DNA from: Aphrocallistes beatrix | Taxonomy: Eukaryota > Porifera > Hexactinellida > Sceptrulophora > Aphrocallistidae | Assembly: GCA_963281255.1 (NCBI GenBank) | Contig: OY725488.1 | Coordinates: forward strand, 248,001 to 312,000 | Reading direction: 5' to 3' | Length of the DNA: 64,000 bases | Shown: one piece after another, positions 54,862 to 64,000 of the stretch | Layout: the number at the start of each line of letters is the position of its first letter | Numbering within the stretch: position 1 is the first letter of the stretch | The notes under the pieces: generated by a model | What the model was told of the DNA's origin: nothing | Database searches by the model: none | Seen by the model: the letters and a program-made list of their open reading frames with translations, nothing else | Translations under genes and position numbers: made by a program

Positions 54862-55688
54862 TTACTTGCTCCCTTTAGACTCAGGATAGTTAGTTTTAGG
54901 CCGTAAAGTTAATTTTCTCGGTTTTATAGGTTAGGACAAGTAAGACTCATTATCAAGGTCCCACGGAGAATCTCGTCATCATTCTCCCTTACGCTCATTA
55001 GTCTCGGGATCGTTTAGGCCGTAACTTTTATTTCTTTTATTTCGTTAGGGGCTTTACTAGAGAGCAATGGGTATGGGTAGGCGTAATTTTAGTGTTTTTT
55101 TATTTTATTGAAAATTGTCTTCTCAAATACTTATTTTATTAAATATTTTTGCATACTTTTATTTAAATGGCTAATGAATAGCTTTAATATCTCTACAAGA
55201 TGAGAAAATGGCTCCACATAGGGCGACACCTGTTGTTGAATCCATTCATTTTCAAAACGTATGAAAATATGCTTGTACAAGAATAACATTATTATGTTTT
55301 CTTACAAAAGTGATTTTAGCTGTGTATCCACAAAAATAACTTTGTTTTCAACTGAATTAGAAATCGTCTCAGAAATAATTTTGCCTGTCTCCCTCTAAGA
55401 GGGCAGATGCGGGTTGAGATTAATAATGGTAGGACCAAGGATTCCAATCATACGTACAAGCAACTAGTAATATTGCTAAGATCCTTTGAATACTTCTTCA
55501 GATCAGTAAATTAAATTTAAAGGCATTAATGGGATTTCGAATATGGGTATTTTACTGCTATGATGTAAAATTCAATTTTGCACTTAATTAATTAATATTT
55601 TTGTATGTATAGATTGTATATACATATTTTCACACCTGGTATGTTTCTTATTACAACGATAAGTTTAGAGATGCTAGGGAAATTTATA
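54862..55688. other. intergenic region between convergent genes
   Basis: The phrase aaggtcccacagaaaaactct at the end of the ALDH frame is echoed at 54955-54973 (caaggtcccacggagaatctc) together with following cttacgctcattagtctcggga / ctttagactcaggat, so a segment of about 60-90 bp around the ALDH stop appears to be duplicated in tandem and diverged. The rest is AT-rich with no gene. Confidence 0.5.
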
Positions 55689-56600
55689 TTATTCAAAGAC
55701 TATATATTTATTTATAAATTCTTCAGATAAATTCTCTCTCATCACTTCATCAATTTTCTGGGATTGTTTCTCGGTAAGAGCAGTTTTCCAGTCCCCAATT
55801 ATTCCTTTTCTCAAGAAGTTGAGACCCTCACGCATCATTGACGCCCTGTTGGTCAGTTTGTTGTTGAGCATCGCTTCAAAGTTAGTCTCCTTAACTACCA
55901 CATCACACACAACTTCGTTGAAATGATAGCCCATAAACTCTGCGATTTCTCCCACCTTTTTCTTGAAATCCCGATGCAACTCTTCGTATGAGAGGACAAA
56001 CACGTTGGGCTCGTCCTTATGTTCTAGGAATCCTTTGATGTGTTTAAATTGACCGACTGCAAGGCGATCTGCGAACAAGTTGAAAAACTGTGTGAAACTT
56101 CCTTCGAACTGCGGGATTACCATCCCGGTGAAGTGATGGTAAGCAGAGACTAGCACATCCTTTGGGTTCCTGTATATGTACAAGTATTTTGCAGAAGGGG
56201 TCTTCGGAATGTGCTCATAAGGCCTGTGGGTCGAAAAGAGTCTCGGAGCTGGAAGGTTTTCAACCTCAGATTTGAGAGGTATTCTCTTTGAATATTCTCC
56301 CAACTTGCTCAACACTTCTTCACTCAATTCTTCTAACTGTGGGAAATCTAAATCGATATTCTTTTTCTCAAGTGGTCCATCGATCTGCTTTCCAGTTTTG
56401 AGAATTTCTATTATATGACATAACCAGTTATTTCCACTTTTGGGAAAAGAACTCACGAAAATATCCGTATCCCTCAGCTTGAAGTTGTTGCTAACATCTT
56501 CAAACCATTCCTTCGTGGTAACGGAAGGGAAAAGGTAACCGTCATGGATTTGGAAATACGGTTTCCCATATCTTGAGTCTATGCCATTAGCTGCAGCCAT
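55689..56600 (-). CDS. cytosolic sulfotransferase (SULT1-like)
   Basis: An intronless 303-residue sulfotransferase that transfers sulfate from PAPS to small acceptors such as phenols, amines or steroids. The 5'-phosphosulfate loop is FVSSFPKSGNNWL (usually PKSGTTW) at about 49-61. The catalytic His lies in STHRPYEHIP. The 3'-phosphate motif is YIYRNPKDVLVSAYHHF at about 140-156. The RKGxxGDWK signature occurs as LRKGIIGDWKTALT near 263. No signal peptide or membrane anchor is seen, in line with a cytosolic enzyme. The substrate cannot be read from sequence. It converges with the ALDH gene. Confidence 0.92.
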   Translation of the reverse strand: MAAANGIDSRYGKPYFQIHDGYLFPSVTTKEWFEDVSNNFKLRDTDIFVSSFPKSGNNWLCHIIEILKTGKQIDGPLEKKNIDLDFPQLEELSEEVLSKLGEYSKRIPLKSEVENLPAPRLFSTHRPYEHIPKTPSAKYLYIYRNPKDVLVSAYHHFTGMVIPQFEGSFTQFFNLFADRLAVGQFKHIKGFLEHKDEPNVFVLSYEELHRDFKKKVGEIAEFMGYHFNEVVCDVVVKETNFEAMLNNKLTNRASMMREGLNFLRKGIIGDWKTALTEKQSQKIDEVMRENLSEEFINKYIVFE

Positions 56601-57581
56601 AAGTAATATCTCCTAGTTTATACGTATATACTTGTATTATAGTATCTTATATATTAAAATGCTAGGATTTTTGTTTGTTTGTCCGAATTGATTGAAGAAT
56701 TGGCAAGTCGTAGAGATACGAAAATTGGTATGTGGGTGTCGAATGATTAGTCTACGATTAAATTCGAAGATCTAAGCGAAATTTTCACACCTCTGCAAAA
56801 AAAATGGAAAACTATTTTTCGCACCTTTTCTATACAGTACTATGTCCGATTTCACTCTCGCAACAGAAATCATTGTACGACACTACAATAGATTGTCATT
56901 GTTATTACTTCAAAGCCACAACTTATATTTGATATCTTAATTTTATTATAGTGTGTAGAAATAAAAAAGGTTATGTGCATATTTTCACACCTTTATATAT
57001 ACATATTTTCACACCATTTCACGAATTTTGAAAAATATGCTAGAGACTAGCTTCCAACGGTTGACATAGGGTTTTAGGGGCGTAGATTTCGAATATTATA
57101 TTTTCAGAGCGATATGATAAATTATTTGTTTACTTTTGTTCACATTAGATACACAAAGTAAACAAATTACAAAAATAGGCTAGAGACTGGCTTCCAACGG
57201 TTGACATGGGGTTTTCAGGGGTGTAGATTTAGAATATTATATTTTCGGATCTACGTATATGAGAAAGTATTTGTTAACGTTTGTTTACAGTATTTATATA
57301 AAGTATACAAATTCCCAAAATAGGCTAGTTTGAGTAACTCCAGGCGCCCGTAGGGCGACTCTGCGGACATTTCGTGTCCGCAAGCCGCGCAGCGCAAGCA
57401 AGCCAAACGCGCTTGTTATTAATATGTATTGAATATTCACCTGCTACTACAGAGGAATATATTTTCCTGTGAACTGTGAACATATATTAAAACGGATTTA
57501 CTATCAAGTGTGGACATTCAGATTGCTAATTTTAAGTTAACTCTAAAAGACTTGAATAAATTCTTTTTGATTAAACAGGTT
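56601..57581. other. repeat-rich spacer between two minus-strand genes
   Basis: No gene is supported. From about 56640 to 57410 the sequence is repetitive and looks like a decayed non-autonomous transposon (see the separate entry). The remaining 170 bp before the copine stop are AT-rich. Confidence 0.5.
56640..57410. mobile_element. putative non-autonomous transposon relic with internal tandem duplication
   Basis: The block opens with an AT-rich end (tcttatatattaaaatgcta, then ggatttttgtttgtttgtcc) that resembles Helitron 5' ends. It closes near 57343-57410 with a GC-rich segment that contains two hairpins: cgcccgtagggcg and gcggacatttcgtgtccgc. Between them a segment is repeated in tandem: gctagagactagcttccaac..ttgacatagggtttt at about 57040 recurs at about 57179, each followed by gaatattatattttc and ttgtttac. 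A GC-rich hairpin end is expected of Helitron-like elements, but no canonical CTRR end was found, so the class is uncertain. Confidence 0.4.
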
Positions 57582-59648
57582 CTAATCTTCAATATGAAAC
57601 GAAGGTTTCTTGTCATAATACGGGGGGTGAATCAAGGGTGTAGAGGGGTGTATGAGTGGGGAGTATCGACCATCTCTCCCTCCGCTGAGCGGAGTAGCGA
57701 ATGTGGTGTACTGGAGGAGAGTCTCTTCAGGTGTGAGGGGGGTCCCGGGAGGGTCCGCGTAGGATAAAGTGATCGGTTTGATGAGAGAGGCGTCAAGTGA
57801 AGGGGGCGCGTCCTGGAGACTACCTCCTATGGAGGACTCCTTCTTTACAGGCCCATAAGGAGAAGGGGTAGCGAGCAGTTGCGACTCTTGGAATGCCTTG
57901 ATATCACTCACATCTGCCGCTGCATACTGGCCGTAGAGGGACGTCTGTTTCGCGAGAGACCGATAAGGCATTTCCGGGGAGGTCTTGTTATTAACGGGTG
58001 TAGGTGGAATTATGTTCATTAAGTGATAATATTCGCGGAATTGTTGCATTATTTTTGAAGTCAGGGTGAGGATGAACGAAGAGTACACGGCCTGTCCTCT
58101 CTGCTGAGTCGCTAGTTTAACTGTTTTCCAGTGTCTATAAACCACGTTACTCCTAACTGCTCTGGCACCATTGGCGCTCGTCAACTTGACATCCTCCCTG
58201 AAACACTTCTCCATCTCACTGAGTCCCATCTGGTTACCGATCCCGATAATCACGAATGAGACGGGGTACCTAGCGGACTCTGCGATCAGCTCCCTCACCT
58301 GGTGGAGGTCTCGGACAGCCCCTGCCACCAGTACAGAGCAGACTCTATACTGCCGGTAGCTCTCCTGCGCCATGACGTCATGCAGACACCTGTCGACGAC
58401 ATGGCGCAGAGAGGTGGGCCCAGACGCCGTTGCGGTTCTAACTACGTTCGCGTAGTGAGCTAGCAGTCCGTCTGAGTCCTGGATCAGAGGGTTGTGTTCT
58501 TCCTGGTTCAGCGCGAAACAGAAAGACATCTGCTGCAAGTGTGCCGGTACAGCTCCGAAACCGTAGGCCACCACCGGAGTGCCGGAATCTGCGAGAGTGG
58601 AATACTGTTTGATGAAGTGTAGCGCTGACTTAATGCATTCCATGTACATGTTATCGTTGGCAGGAGACAGGTTGTGGTATGAAGTGGGGAGAATGTGGTC
58701 CCCATTCGACACAGTGAAGTCGACGGCGATGGTCAAGCCGAGACCGTGACCCCCTAGCAGGTAGTCCACGCAGGTCGGTAGCTTTATAAGTCTGCAGGCG
58801 GAAATGAGAATGGAACTGGAGAGCTGTGAGGGCTGTGTTCTCTTCTCGGATTGGATCGGGTCGAGTTTAATCTTCTTAGAATCGTGCTCACAGTCAGTCA
58901 GAAGTGATCTCAGTTCGTCACAGGTCTGAGATACCTTCATCGCACTATCTCTATCGCAAAGTCTGATCCATACCGGCTTATCGAGGTTAATGTCTTTAAT
59001 GTTAGGAATGTGAATCATGTCCCAATCGATCCTCTCCGCGAACTCTCTCTCCTCAGAAGTAACCAGCGTCTGCATGACCCCTGTCTGGGACTTAACAGCT
59101 AATTCTAGGTACAAATGTGGGTTCCTATTCTCCCTCACCTCCTCCTTATGGAGTAACCTAGACAACAAGTCCTTCTTCGTCGACGTATCTGCGGATAAGA
59201 GGGTGGAGCACTTGAATAGGAGAGTCAGCCTATTCTCCTCAATCTCCCTCGTGTTGAAGTGGAGCACACCACACTCATCCCCATTCACTCCCCTCAAGCT
59301 GGCGTGGAACTCCTTCCCGGCGACTAGAGTTTGAGTCAAACGGAACTCTGTATAGGCCACTAAAATCGGGGATCTATTTTCTAAACCTGTCTCAAAAGTC
59401 CTGAGTTCAACTCGGATAGACTGCTCCCAATCTAGAAACCACTCGACTCGTGACTCTTCGCGAAATGTGACAAATCCTCCAATTCCTGGATTCTCTACGA
59501 TATCGGTTTCGGAGAGGATCTTGAATTCGTGAGAAGGAGAGTGTTTGAGGAATAGGGCACAGCTGATGCTTGAATAATCCGGGTGAACCCTGACCTCTGA
59601 CAAACTGAGACTGAACGACAGCGTGTGTGATGAGGTGTGATGAAGCAT
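57582..59648 (-). CDS. CPNE-like: copine-like protein (divergent C2 region plus copine/vWA domain)
   Basis: An intronless 688-residue protein. The first 260 residues look like two divergent C2 domains; the second contains DKPVWIRLCDRDSAMKVSQT. From about 295 to 530 lies the copine (vWA-like) domain: DYLLGGHGLGLTIAVDFTVS, NGDHILPTSYHNLSP, PVVAYGFGAVP, LLAHYANVVRTATASGPTSL, YRVCSVLVAGAVRDL and YPVSFVIIGIGNQ follow copine order. The metal-ion site DxTxSN is kept (DFTVSNG), but the second-position ITDG typical of copines reads VAGA. Copines are calcium-dependent phospholipid-binding proteins that bring partners to membranes. Few of the Asp residues of calcium-binding C2 loops are visible, so calcium response is doubtful. 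A Pro/Ser-rich tail of about 130 residues is longer than usual. Confidence 0.8.
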   Translation of the reverse strand: MLHHTSSHTLSFSLSLSEVRVHPDYSSISCALFLKHSPSHEFKILSETDIVENPGIGGFVTFREESRVEWFLDWEQSIRVELRTFETGLENRSPILVAYTEFRLTQTLVAGKEFHASLRGVNGDECGVLHFNTREIEENRLTLLFKCSTLLSADTSTKKDLLSRLLHKEEVRENRNPHLYLELAVKSQTGVMQTLVTSEEREFAERIDWDMIHIPNIKDINLDKPVWIRLCDRDSAMKVSQTCDELRSLLTDCEHDSKKIKLDPIQSEKRTQPSQLSSSILISACRLIKLPTCVDYLLGGHGLGLTIAVDFTVSNGDHILPTSYHNLSPANDNMYMECIKSALHFIKQYSTLADSGTPVVAYGFGAVPAHLQQMSFCFALNQEEHNPLIQDSDGLLAHYANVVRTATASGPTSLRHVVDRCLHDVMAQESYRQYRVCSVLVAGAVRDLHQVRELIAESARYPVSFVIIGIGNQMGLSEMEKCFREDVKLTSANGARAVRSNVVYRHWKTVKLATQQRGQAVYSSFILTLTSKIMQQFREYYHLMNIIPPTPVNNKTSPEMPYRSLAKQTSLYGQYAAADVSDIKAFQESQLLATPSPYGPVKKESSIGGSLQDAPPSLDASLIKPITLSYADPPGTPLTPEETLLQYTTFATPLSGGRDGRYSPLIHPSTPLIHPPYYDKKPSFHIED

Positions 59649-59960
59649 TTATTAGTTTATTCTATCGAAACTATAATCATACTTTTCAATCAACCGATCA
59701 TTAATCAAATCAAATGCCCATCGATTTTATCACAGTAGCTATCCTGAATATATCCACACGACTAATATGATTGGGGCTAGGATATTTTTGCTCTATTTAA
59801 TCTGAAGAATATATACGAAAATAAATAAATAACTTTTGAAAAAATTATAATCAGTATGCAGAACCTAGTAATCTCTATCATCTCGAAACGTAATGCTGAA
59901 ATATGAAACGCTAATCGCACAGATACATATTAGCACGTGTGTAATACCCAACACAGATGC

Positions 59961-60986
59961 CTACCAAAGTTTTCCTGGGAGCTTGTCCCTGCCAGGAGGG
60001 GAGTCGAAGTCTAGCAGAGGACCCATTGCCACAATCCCGTACTTGTTGATGTCTCCATGACTACACATGTAATGCTTCTTGATGTGATCGATGTTGACCG
60101 TTTCTTTGATCAGAGGGATCTGGTAGATCTCTCTCAGGAATCCAGACAAGTTCGGATAGTCCTGTATCCTCCTGAGGTTGCACTTGAAGTGCTGGACATA
60201 CACAGCATCGAACCGGATGAGGGTAACCCAGAGACGGATGTCTGCCTCTGTAAACACATCTCCACACAAGTATCGCTGCTTGGAGAGGAGCTCTTCTAGC
60301 TTGTCCAAACTCTTGAAGAGCTCGGTTACATTCTTGTCGTAGGCCTCCTGTGAAGCTGCGAATCCACATTTGTAAACTCCGTTATTCACACTCTGATAAA
60401 CCATTTCGTTAATCTTGTCTATCTTGTCCCTCAATGATTCCGGATATAAATCTCTCTCCGGGAACTGAGAGAAAGCATTGAACTCAGAGTTGAGCATTCT
60501 AATTATCTCCGAACTCTCATTATTCACTATTTTCTCCTCTTTCTTGTCGTAGAGGATAGGTACAGAGTACCTCCCCTCGTAATCCTTCTGAGAATGGAAA
60601 TATACCTGTTTGAGGTATTGGAATCCATGAATGGATTCGCTAGTACAGGCCTCTTTGCTCGGATCAAACGACCACCCTTCTTTTCCTAGCAACCAATCCA
60701 CCACGTCAACGGTTATCACTTCTTCTAAGCCCTTCAACTTGCGCATAATGAGTGTGCGATGCGCCCAGGGACAAGCAAGGGACACGTACAAATGGTAGCG
60801 ATTCTTCTCAGCAGGGAAAGGAGATTTTTCGGACGTAATCCAATTTCTAAATGAAGAATCTTTGCGAACAAATTCTCCTGTAACTGGATCAGTAATCTGT
60901 GGGATCATAGATGTCGTCGCCATACTTTTGTTGAACGGCTTAAGTAATCTAAAACAGGAATTTGCTGATCGAAATATTCGAATCAT
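59961..60986 (-). CDS. glutathionyl-hydroquinone reductase (Xi-class GST, ECM4/YqjG type)
   Basis: An intronless 341-residue enzyme of the Xi glutathione transferase class, which reduces glutathionyl-hydroquinones via a catalytic Cys. The conserved N-terminal block includes KNRYHLYVSLACPWAHRTLI with the catalytic Cys in CPWAHR; VPILYDKKEEKIVNNESSEI is the cis-Pro/glutathione segment; and RYLCGDVFTEADIRLWVTLI, VYVQHFKCNLRRI and IKKHYMCSHGDINKYGIV complete the C-terminal helical domain. The class is common in bacteria, fungi and plants and patchy in animals. The first 25 residues (IRIFRSANSCFRLLKPFNKS) are basic, lack acidic residues and could be a mitochondrial presequence; a second Met at 22 would give a cytosolic form. 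Confidence 0.9.
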   Translation of the reverse strand: MIRIFRSANSCFRLLKPFNKSMATTSMIPQITDPVTGEFVRKDSSFRNWITSEKSPFPAEKNRYHLYVSLACPWAHRTLIMRKLKGLEEVITVDVVDWLLGKEGWSFDPSKEACTSESIHGFQYLKQVYFHSQKDYEGRYSVPILYDKKEEKIVNNESSEIIRMLNSEFNAFSQFPERDLYPESLRDKIDKINEMVYQSVNNGVYKCGFAASQEAYDKNVTELFKSLDKLEELLSKQRYLCGDVFTEADIRLWVTLIRFDAVYVQHFKCNLRRIQDYPNLSGFLREIYQIPLIKETVNIDHIKKHYMCSHGDINKYGIVAMGPLLDFDSPPGRDKLPGKLW

Positions 60987-61201
60987 CTTAGCAACATTAA
61001 GAATTTGCTATACATATTAACCCCTAAAAATTGTGCAAATCTATTGCATTATAATGACTGAAAAGTTATTAAAAGTCCAATTGTTAATTAGATTAATTGT
61101 GAATTAGCTATTCGTCGAAGAAAAAGGATTAACAGCAGTAAACACTAAAGTATATACATTAATGATGTCCAATTCGTAAGATTAATGGATTCGTGATGAC
61201 G

Positions 61202-63694
61202 TCACTGGATATTTTGTTCTAAGAACACTTTGGTGCTGCCAGCCGGCAGAGTTCTGGACTCCTGAATGAAGCAGGATTCCAGCTCTATCTCCTTTCCCTT
61301 CAGATCATTCTTGTCGTAAAGCTTTCCATTTCTTAACAGCGGCAACAATAACGCCTTTATCGTCGTCTCATGCAGATGTATTACAAGTTCAGTTCCCTCG
61401 CACTCTACCATTATGTCGAAATTATATTTGGAAATGGGGTGTGTGACGAACCTCTGACATTCATCGCAGTACAGTTCATTGGACTGTGAGTACTCCTCCA
61501 CTCCCTCCTCACACCTGTCGCACACCTCATACACGTATGCGGTGTCGTCCACTACGTCGGTTATCCGACCTTTCACGCGCACCATGCTCCACAGTGTGGA
61601 GTTTCGGTCGAAATGAGAAAAGGGGGGAGGATCGATCTGGTCACAGCGGTCTCTAACACCCTCAATTTCGTCTCTCCCGAGCCACAACCCTGTCTGATCG
61701 AGTTCTAGCAGCAGGGAGTACTGGTCCCCTTGGATACGGTTGGGGCGTTCAGTCACGCCAGCTCGGTAGAGAGAACTGAGGTAGAGCAGCTTCCCTATTG
61801 ACTGGTTCAGTTCACTCAATAGGGCGTGCGATAGGATCGGATCAAGATATACCTGGAATAAAATTGAATTGGTACCGAGAAAGAATAAGTAAGCCCCAGG
61901 CATTGGTCTTGTGTCTTCATCAGTTTCCCATTCTTTTGGACGCTGAGGAGTCTCTAGTTGGGTGTGTAACAACTTCCCCGCCAGTGAGAATCTCTTCTCA
62001 GCAGTCGGTTCTTCCGCTAAACTGAGTTTAGCTAACTTCGAGGTAAGACAGTCTCTTGAGAATGAGAGTGTGAACATACTCAGTTTGACATTCGTGTTTG
62101 CAGCTAAACAGTAACAAAACCTTTGATCTTGATCTGACAAAGTTTGAACAACAGACATAATGCCTGGAGCTGTCAGTTTGTTCTCTCTTGACACTATTCG
62201 GACATTGCTCAATATGACAGAATTGTTCATTAACTGGTGTGCACGTTTTATATTAGAGAATGCATCTAGTATGCGTTCTGGGAGAGTCACAAGAGAGATG
62301 TGACCAGTAATATCCTGTACAAACACGTGGAAATAACGTAATTCCATCGAGTCGGTTTCGCACATAACATGAGGGTTCACCGAGTGTGTTACGTGGACGA
62401 TGTTACCAGCTAGAGTCAGATCCTCCCAGCGCTGAGATTTTAGTGCACAAGTAAGACTATGCTCTTTCAAACACAGCTCTGCATCCATGGTACTTTCGTC
62501 ATCTACTAGCGCTGAAGCAAATCGAGAGTGTCTAGCATCCTGAGACCCTACTGACTTCCATAAACTCGTCACTCCTTTGGCCTTAATAAGTTGATCGGTC
62601 TGCATCGTAGTGTCCGTATGCTGGAATGCTGAATCACTGAGAAATGAGAAGTAGGTGCAGAGGATTACTGGATAGTTAAGTTCTCTGATGGGGAGGAGAG
62701 TCCAAGGCGGGCAGATCTTGACACAAGATTTCTGCGTTATCCTCAGCATCTCAACAGTCTGGTGAGAGAATATGATCGTGATCTTGCCGTGCTCCTGATA
62801 ATGGTCGTTCTCAGTGATGTTTTCTGGGATCGGTTCACCGAGACTGCACAGCATGGTGTACAGGGGACCATGGACTCGTATTGAGCTCACGAACGCAGTT
62901 ATGATAGCGCTGCTATCGACCCCTTCTAAGTGAGACTCGCGCTTTACGCTGTGGTACCAGAGGTGGGCGTCGTTTGCAACTCTGCGTGAGAGGAGACGGA
63001 TATATTCCGCGAACCCTTCACTCACTAACTTTTTGTTTCGCTTTCTTCTTTTTGAATTCTCAACGTCTCTTTCCTGAGGGGTGCTACGAACTACTGACTT
63101 AATCCAGTCCCCAACTGAGTCATTACGAATTCTCAGAGAATTATTTAATTTCTCCGGAGACTTATCAATCACCTTCCCAATGAATTCACTGATAGACATG
63201 CTGCTTTTCCTATCTGAGTCTGAGAAGTTGGGTTTATGGTTAGCATAGGGTGGGGTAGGCATAGGGAACAAGTTTTCCATGGAGGAATCGGTTTGAACCT
63301 TAGATTGATTGGTTATATTTACAAAGCTGGATACTGTCTGATTATCTGTCGGAGCTTGGTTAGGAGATTCTTGGTAAGTAAGTTGTTGAAATCGAGGCAA
63401 AATACCTGACATTTCTTTTCCATGTGATGGTGCAAACAGTCTCACGGTGTGTCGGCGCAGATTATGTTTACCTAACTTCCTCCCGTCTCTTCTCCTTTCT
63501 AAAGTAGAATTCAAATCCCTCCGAACGGGGAGTGGGTAGGGAGCAGTCCTGGCCTTCTTCAGGGAAGAGACACCAGTCTCGCGGAGAGGTGACTCCCTCA
63601 CAACTTGAGAAATAAACTCAGATATGCTGCGAGTTGTCGAGTTCCGCTTGCAATAGTCAGGATTACTCTTCATTACTTTGTAGTACAGAAACAC
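61202..63694 (-). CDS. SPIDR-like: SPIDR-like DNA-repair scaffold
   Basis: An intronless 830-residue protein. The N-terminal 220 residues are basic, Ser-rich and disordered, with two similar helical motifs (SISEFISQVVRESP at about 23 and SISEFIGKVIDKSP at about 166). The middle (about 230-640) looks like mixed alpha/beta sequence. The C-terminal 170 residues resemble an OB-fold with an inserted zinc ribbon: VRVKGRITDVVDDTAYVYEV, then CDRCEEG..YCDECQRFVTH with four Cys in two C-x2-C pairs. This arrangement and the general course match SPIDR (KIAA0146), which brings RAD51 and BLM together in homologous recombination. The assignment rests on the C-terminal fold, the repeated motif and length; another OB-fold repair protein is possible. 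The start could also be Met8. Confidence 0.55.
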   Translation of the reverse strand: MFLYYKVMKSNPDYCKRNSTTRSISEFISQVVRESPLRETGVSSLKKARTAPYPLPVRRDLNSTLERRRDGRKLGKHNLRRHTVRLFAPSHGKEMSGILPRFQQLTYQESPNQAPTDNQTVSSFVNITNQSKVQTDSSMENLFPMPTPPYANHKPNFSDSDRKSSMSISEFIGKVIDKSPEKLNNSLRIRNDSVGDWIKSVVRSTPQERDVENSKRRKRNKKLVSEGFAEYIRLLSRRVANDAHLWYHSVKRESHLEGVDSSAIITAFVSSIRVHGPLYTMLCSLGEPIPENITENDHYQEHGKITIIFSHQTVEMLRITQKSCVKICPPWTLLPIRELNYPVILCTYFSFLSDSAFQHTDTTMQTDQLIKAKGVTSLWKSVGSQDARHSRFASALVDDESTMDAELCLKEHSLTCALKSQRWEDLTLAGNIVHVTHSVNPHVMCETDSMELRYFHVFVQDITGHISLVTLPERILDAFSNIKRAHQLMNNSVILSNVRIVSRENKLTAPGIMSVVQTLSDQDQRFCYCLAANTNVKLSMFTLSFSRDCLTSKLAKLSLAEEPTAEKRFSLAGKLLHTQLETPQRPKEWETDEDTRPMPGAYLFFLGTNSILFQVYLDPILSHALLSELNQSIGKLLYLSSLYRAGVTERPNRIQGDQYSLLLELDQTGLWLGRDEIEGVRDRCDQIDPPPFSHFDRNSTLWSMVRVKGRITDVVDDTAYVYEVCDRCEEGVEEYSQSNELYCDECQRFVTHPISKYNFDIMVECEGTELVIHLHETTIKALLLPLLRNGKLYDKNDLKGKEIELESCFIQESRTLPAGSTKVFLEQNIQ

Positions 63695-64000
63695 TCAGAA
63701 ATTAACCCTGAGAGAAATACAACTAGCAAAATAATAGCCAAGTTTAAAACTGGATTCATCCGTCTAAATATTTCGCCATCTTTCTAGTTCGAAAAAATTC
63801 AATTCAATATTCTTAATTTTACAAACAGAATATCGCGACCCATCTGCACCTGTGTATCCCCACTAATTAAACATGACTTGATTAATGCAAATTGAATTTC
63901 AAATTTACAATACAAAACGCGTGATCAGCATGCAGTAAATACACAACAATAGAATCCATGGGAAATACATACATTTGATTCAGAACAAACTAATTACTGG
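63695..64000. other. upstream region of the SPIDR-like gene
   Basis: About 300 bp of AT-rich sequence reaching the window edge; nothing is recognised beyond a likely promoter for the minus-strand gene. Confidence 0.4.

Noticed and set aside
57343..57410. GC-rich hairpins as a tRNA or structured RNA gene
   Set aside because: No cloverleaf, no anticodon arm or B-box; better explained as the end of a repeat element.
1..64000. Bacterial origin, operons, ribosome-binding sites or CRISPR
   Set aside because: Genes are monocistronic with spliceosomal introns and animal-specific domains; no regularly spaced short repeats with unique spacers were found.

Overview
This is a stretch of eukaryotic, almost certainly metazoan, chromosome. 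It carries spliceosomal introns (GT..AG, many only 54-200 nt), animal-type genes on both strands, and AT-rich spacers. The gene set (TRAF-domain protein, supervillin-like actin regulator, rhotekin-like protein, copine, nitric-oxide-receptor-type guanylate cyclase, radial spoke RSPH14, COP1-like WD40, COMMD10, PDS5, PRDX6, NUS1, cytosolic sulfotransferase, SPIDR-like repair scaffold) fits a compact, early-branching animal genome. Coiled-coil/NHL proteins together with very compact genes would suit a sponge, possibly a glass sponge, but the sequence alone does not prove this. No rRNA, tRNA or CRISPR array was recognised.

Layout. 1-2.0 kb: a possible minus-strand first exon, then an FMN-reductase-like gene. 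2.5-9.3 kb: two related coiled-coil genes; the first is a fusion of zinc finger, coiled coil and CAP-Gly-like domain, the second a tandem relative. 10.6-16.5 kb: rhotekin-like, PRDX6 and RING-less COP1-like genes. 17.4-26.4 kb: TRAF-domain gene; a second coiled-coil/CAP-Gly-like gene; RSPH14; a chimera of an EPS8-type SAM domain with a copy of the same coiled coil; NUS1 (minus strand); and a second SAM gene that resembles the SAM donor. 26.6-37.1 kb: PDS5, an NHL-repeat protein, a soluble guanylate cyclase, a PWWP protein and COMMD10. 38.7-52.7 kb: one large supervillin-like gene of about 31 exons, holding coding and intronic minisatellites, a MITE and a decayed minus-strand coding remnant. 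53.4-54.9 kb: ALDH1/2-type dehydrogenase. 55.7-63.7 kb: four minus-strand intronless genes (sulfotransferase, copine, glutathionyl-hydroquinone reductase, SPIDR-like).

Themes. The most striking pattern is modular gene birth. In two separate clusters a coiled-coil block has been duplicated locally and joined to a different N-terminal module (zinc finger, unknown domain or SAM), with or without a C-terminal CAP-Gly-like domain. In one cluster the former start codon has become an internal GTG; in the other a near-identical tract lies next to strongly diverged sequence, which suggests gene conversion. Several conserved enzymes have altered key residues (PRDX6 phospholipase site, NUS1 RxG motif), and the cyclase combines alpha-type metal and beta-type residues in one chain. 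Intron content is bimodal: many genes have no intron while the supervillin-like gene is very intron-rich. At least five short inverted-repeat elements lie in spacers and introns. Exon boundaries were read by eye from splice dinucleotides, reading-frame phase and protein similarity, and should be treated as predictions.
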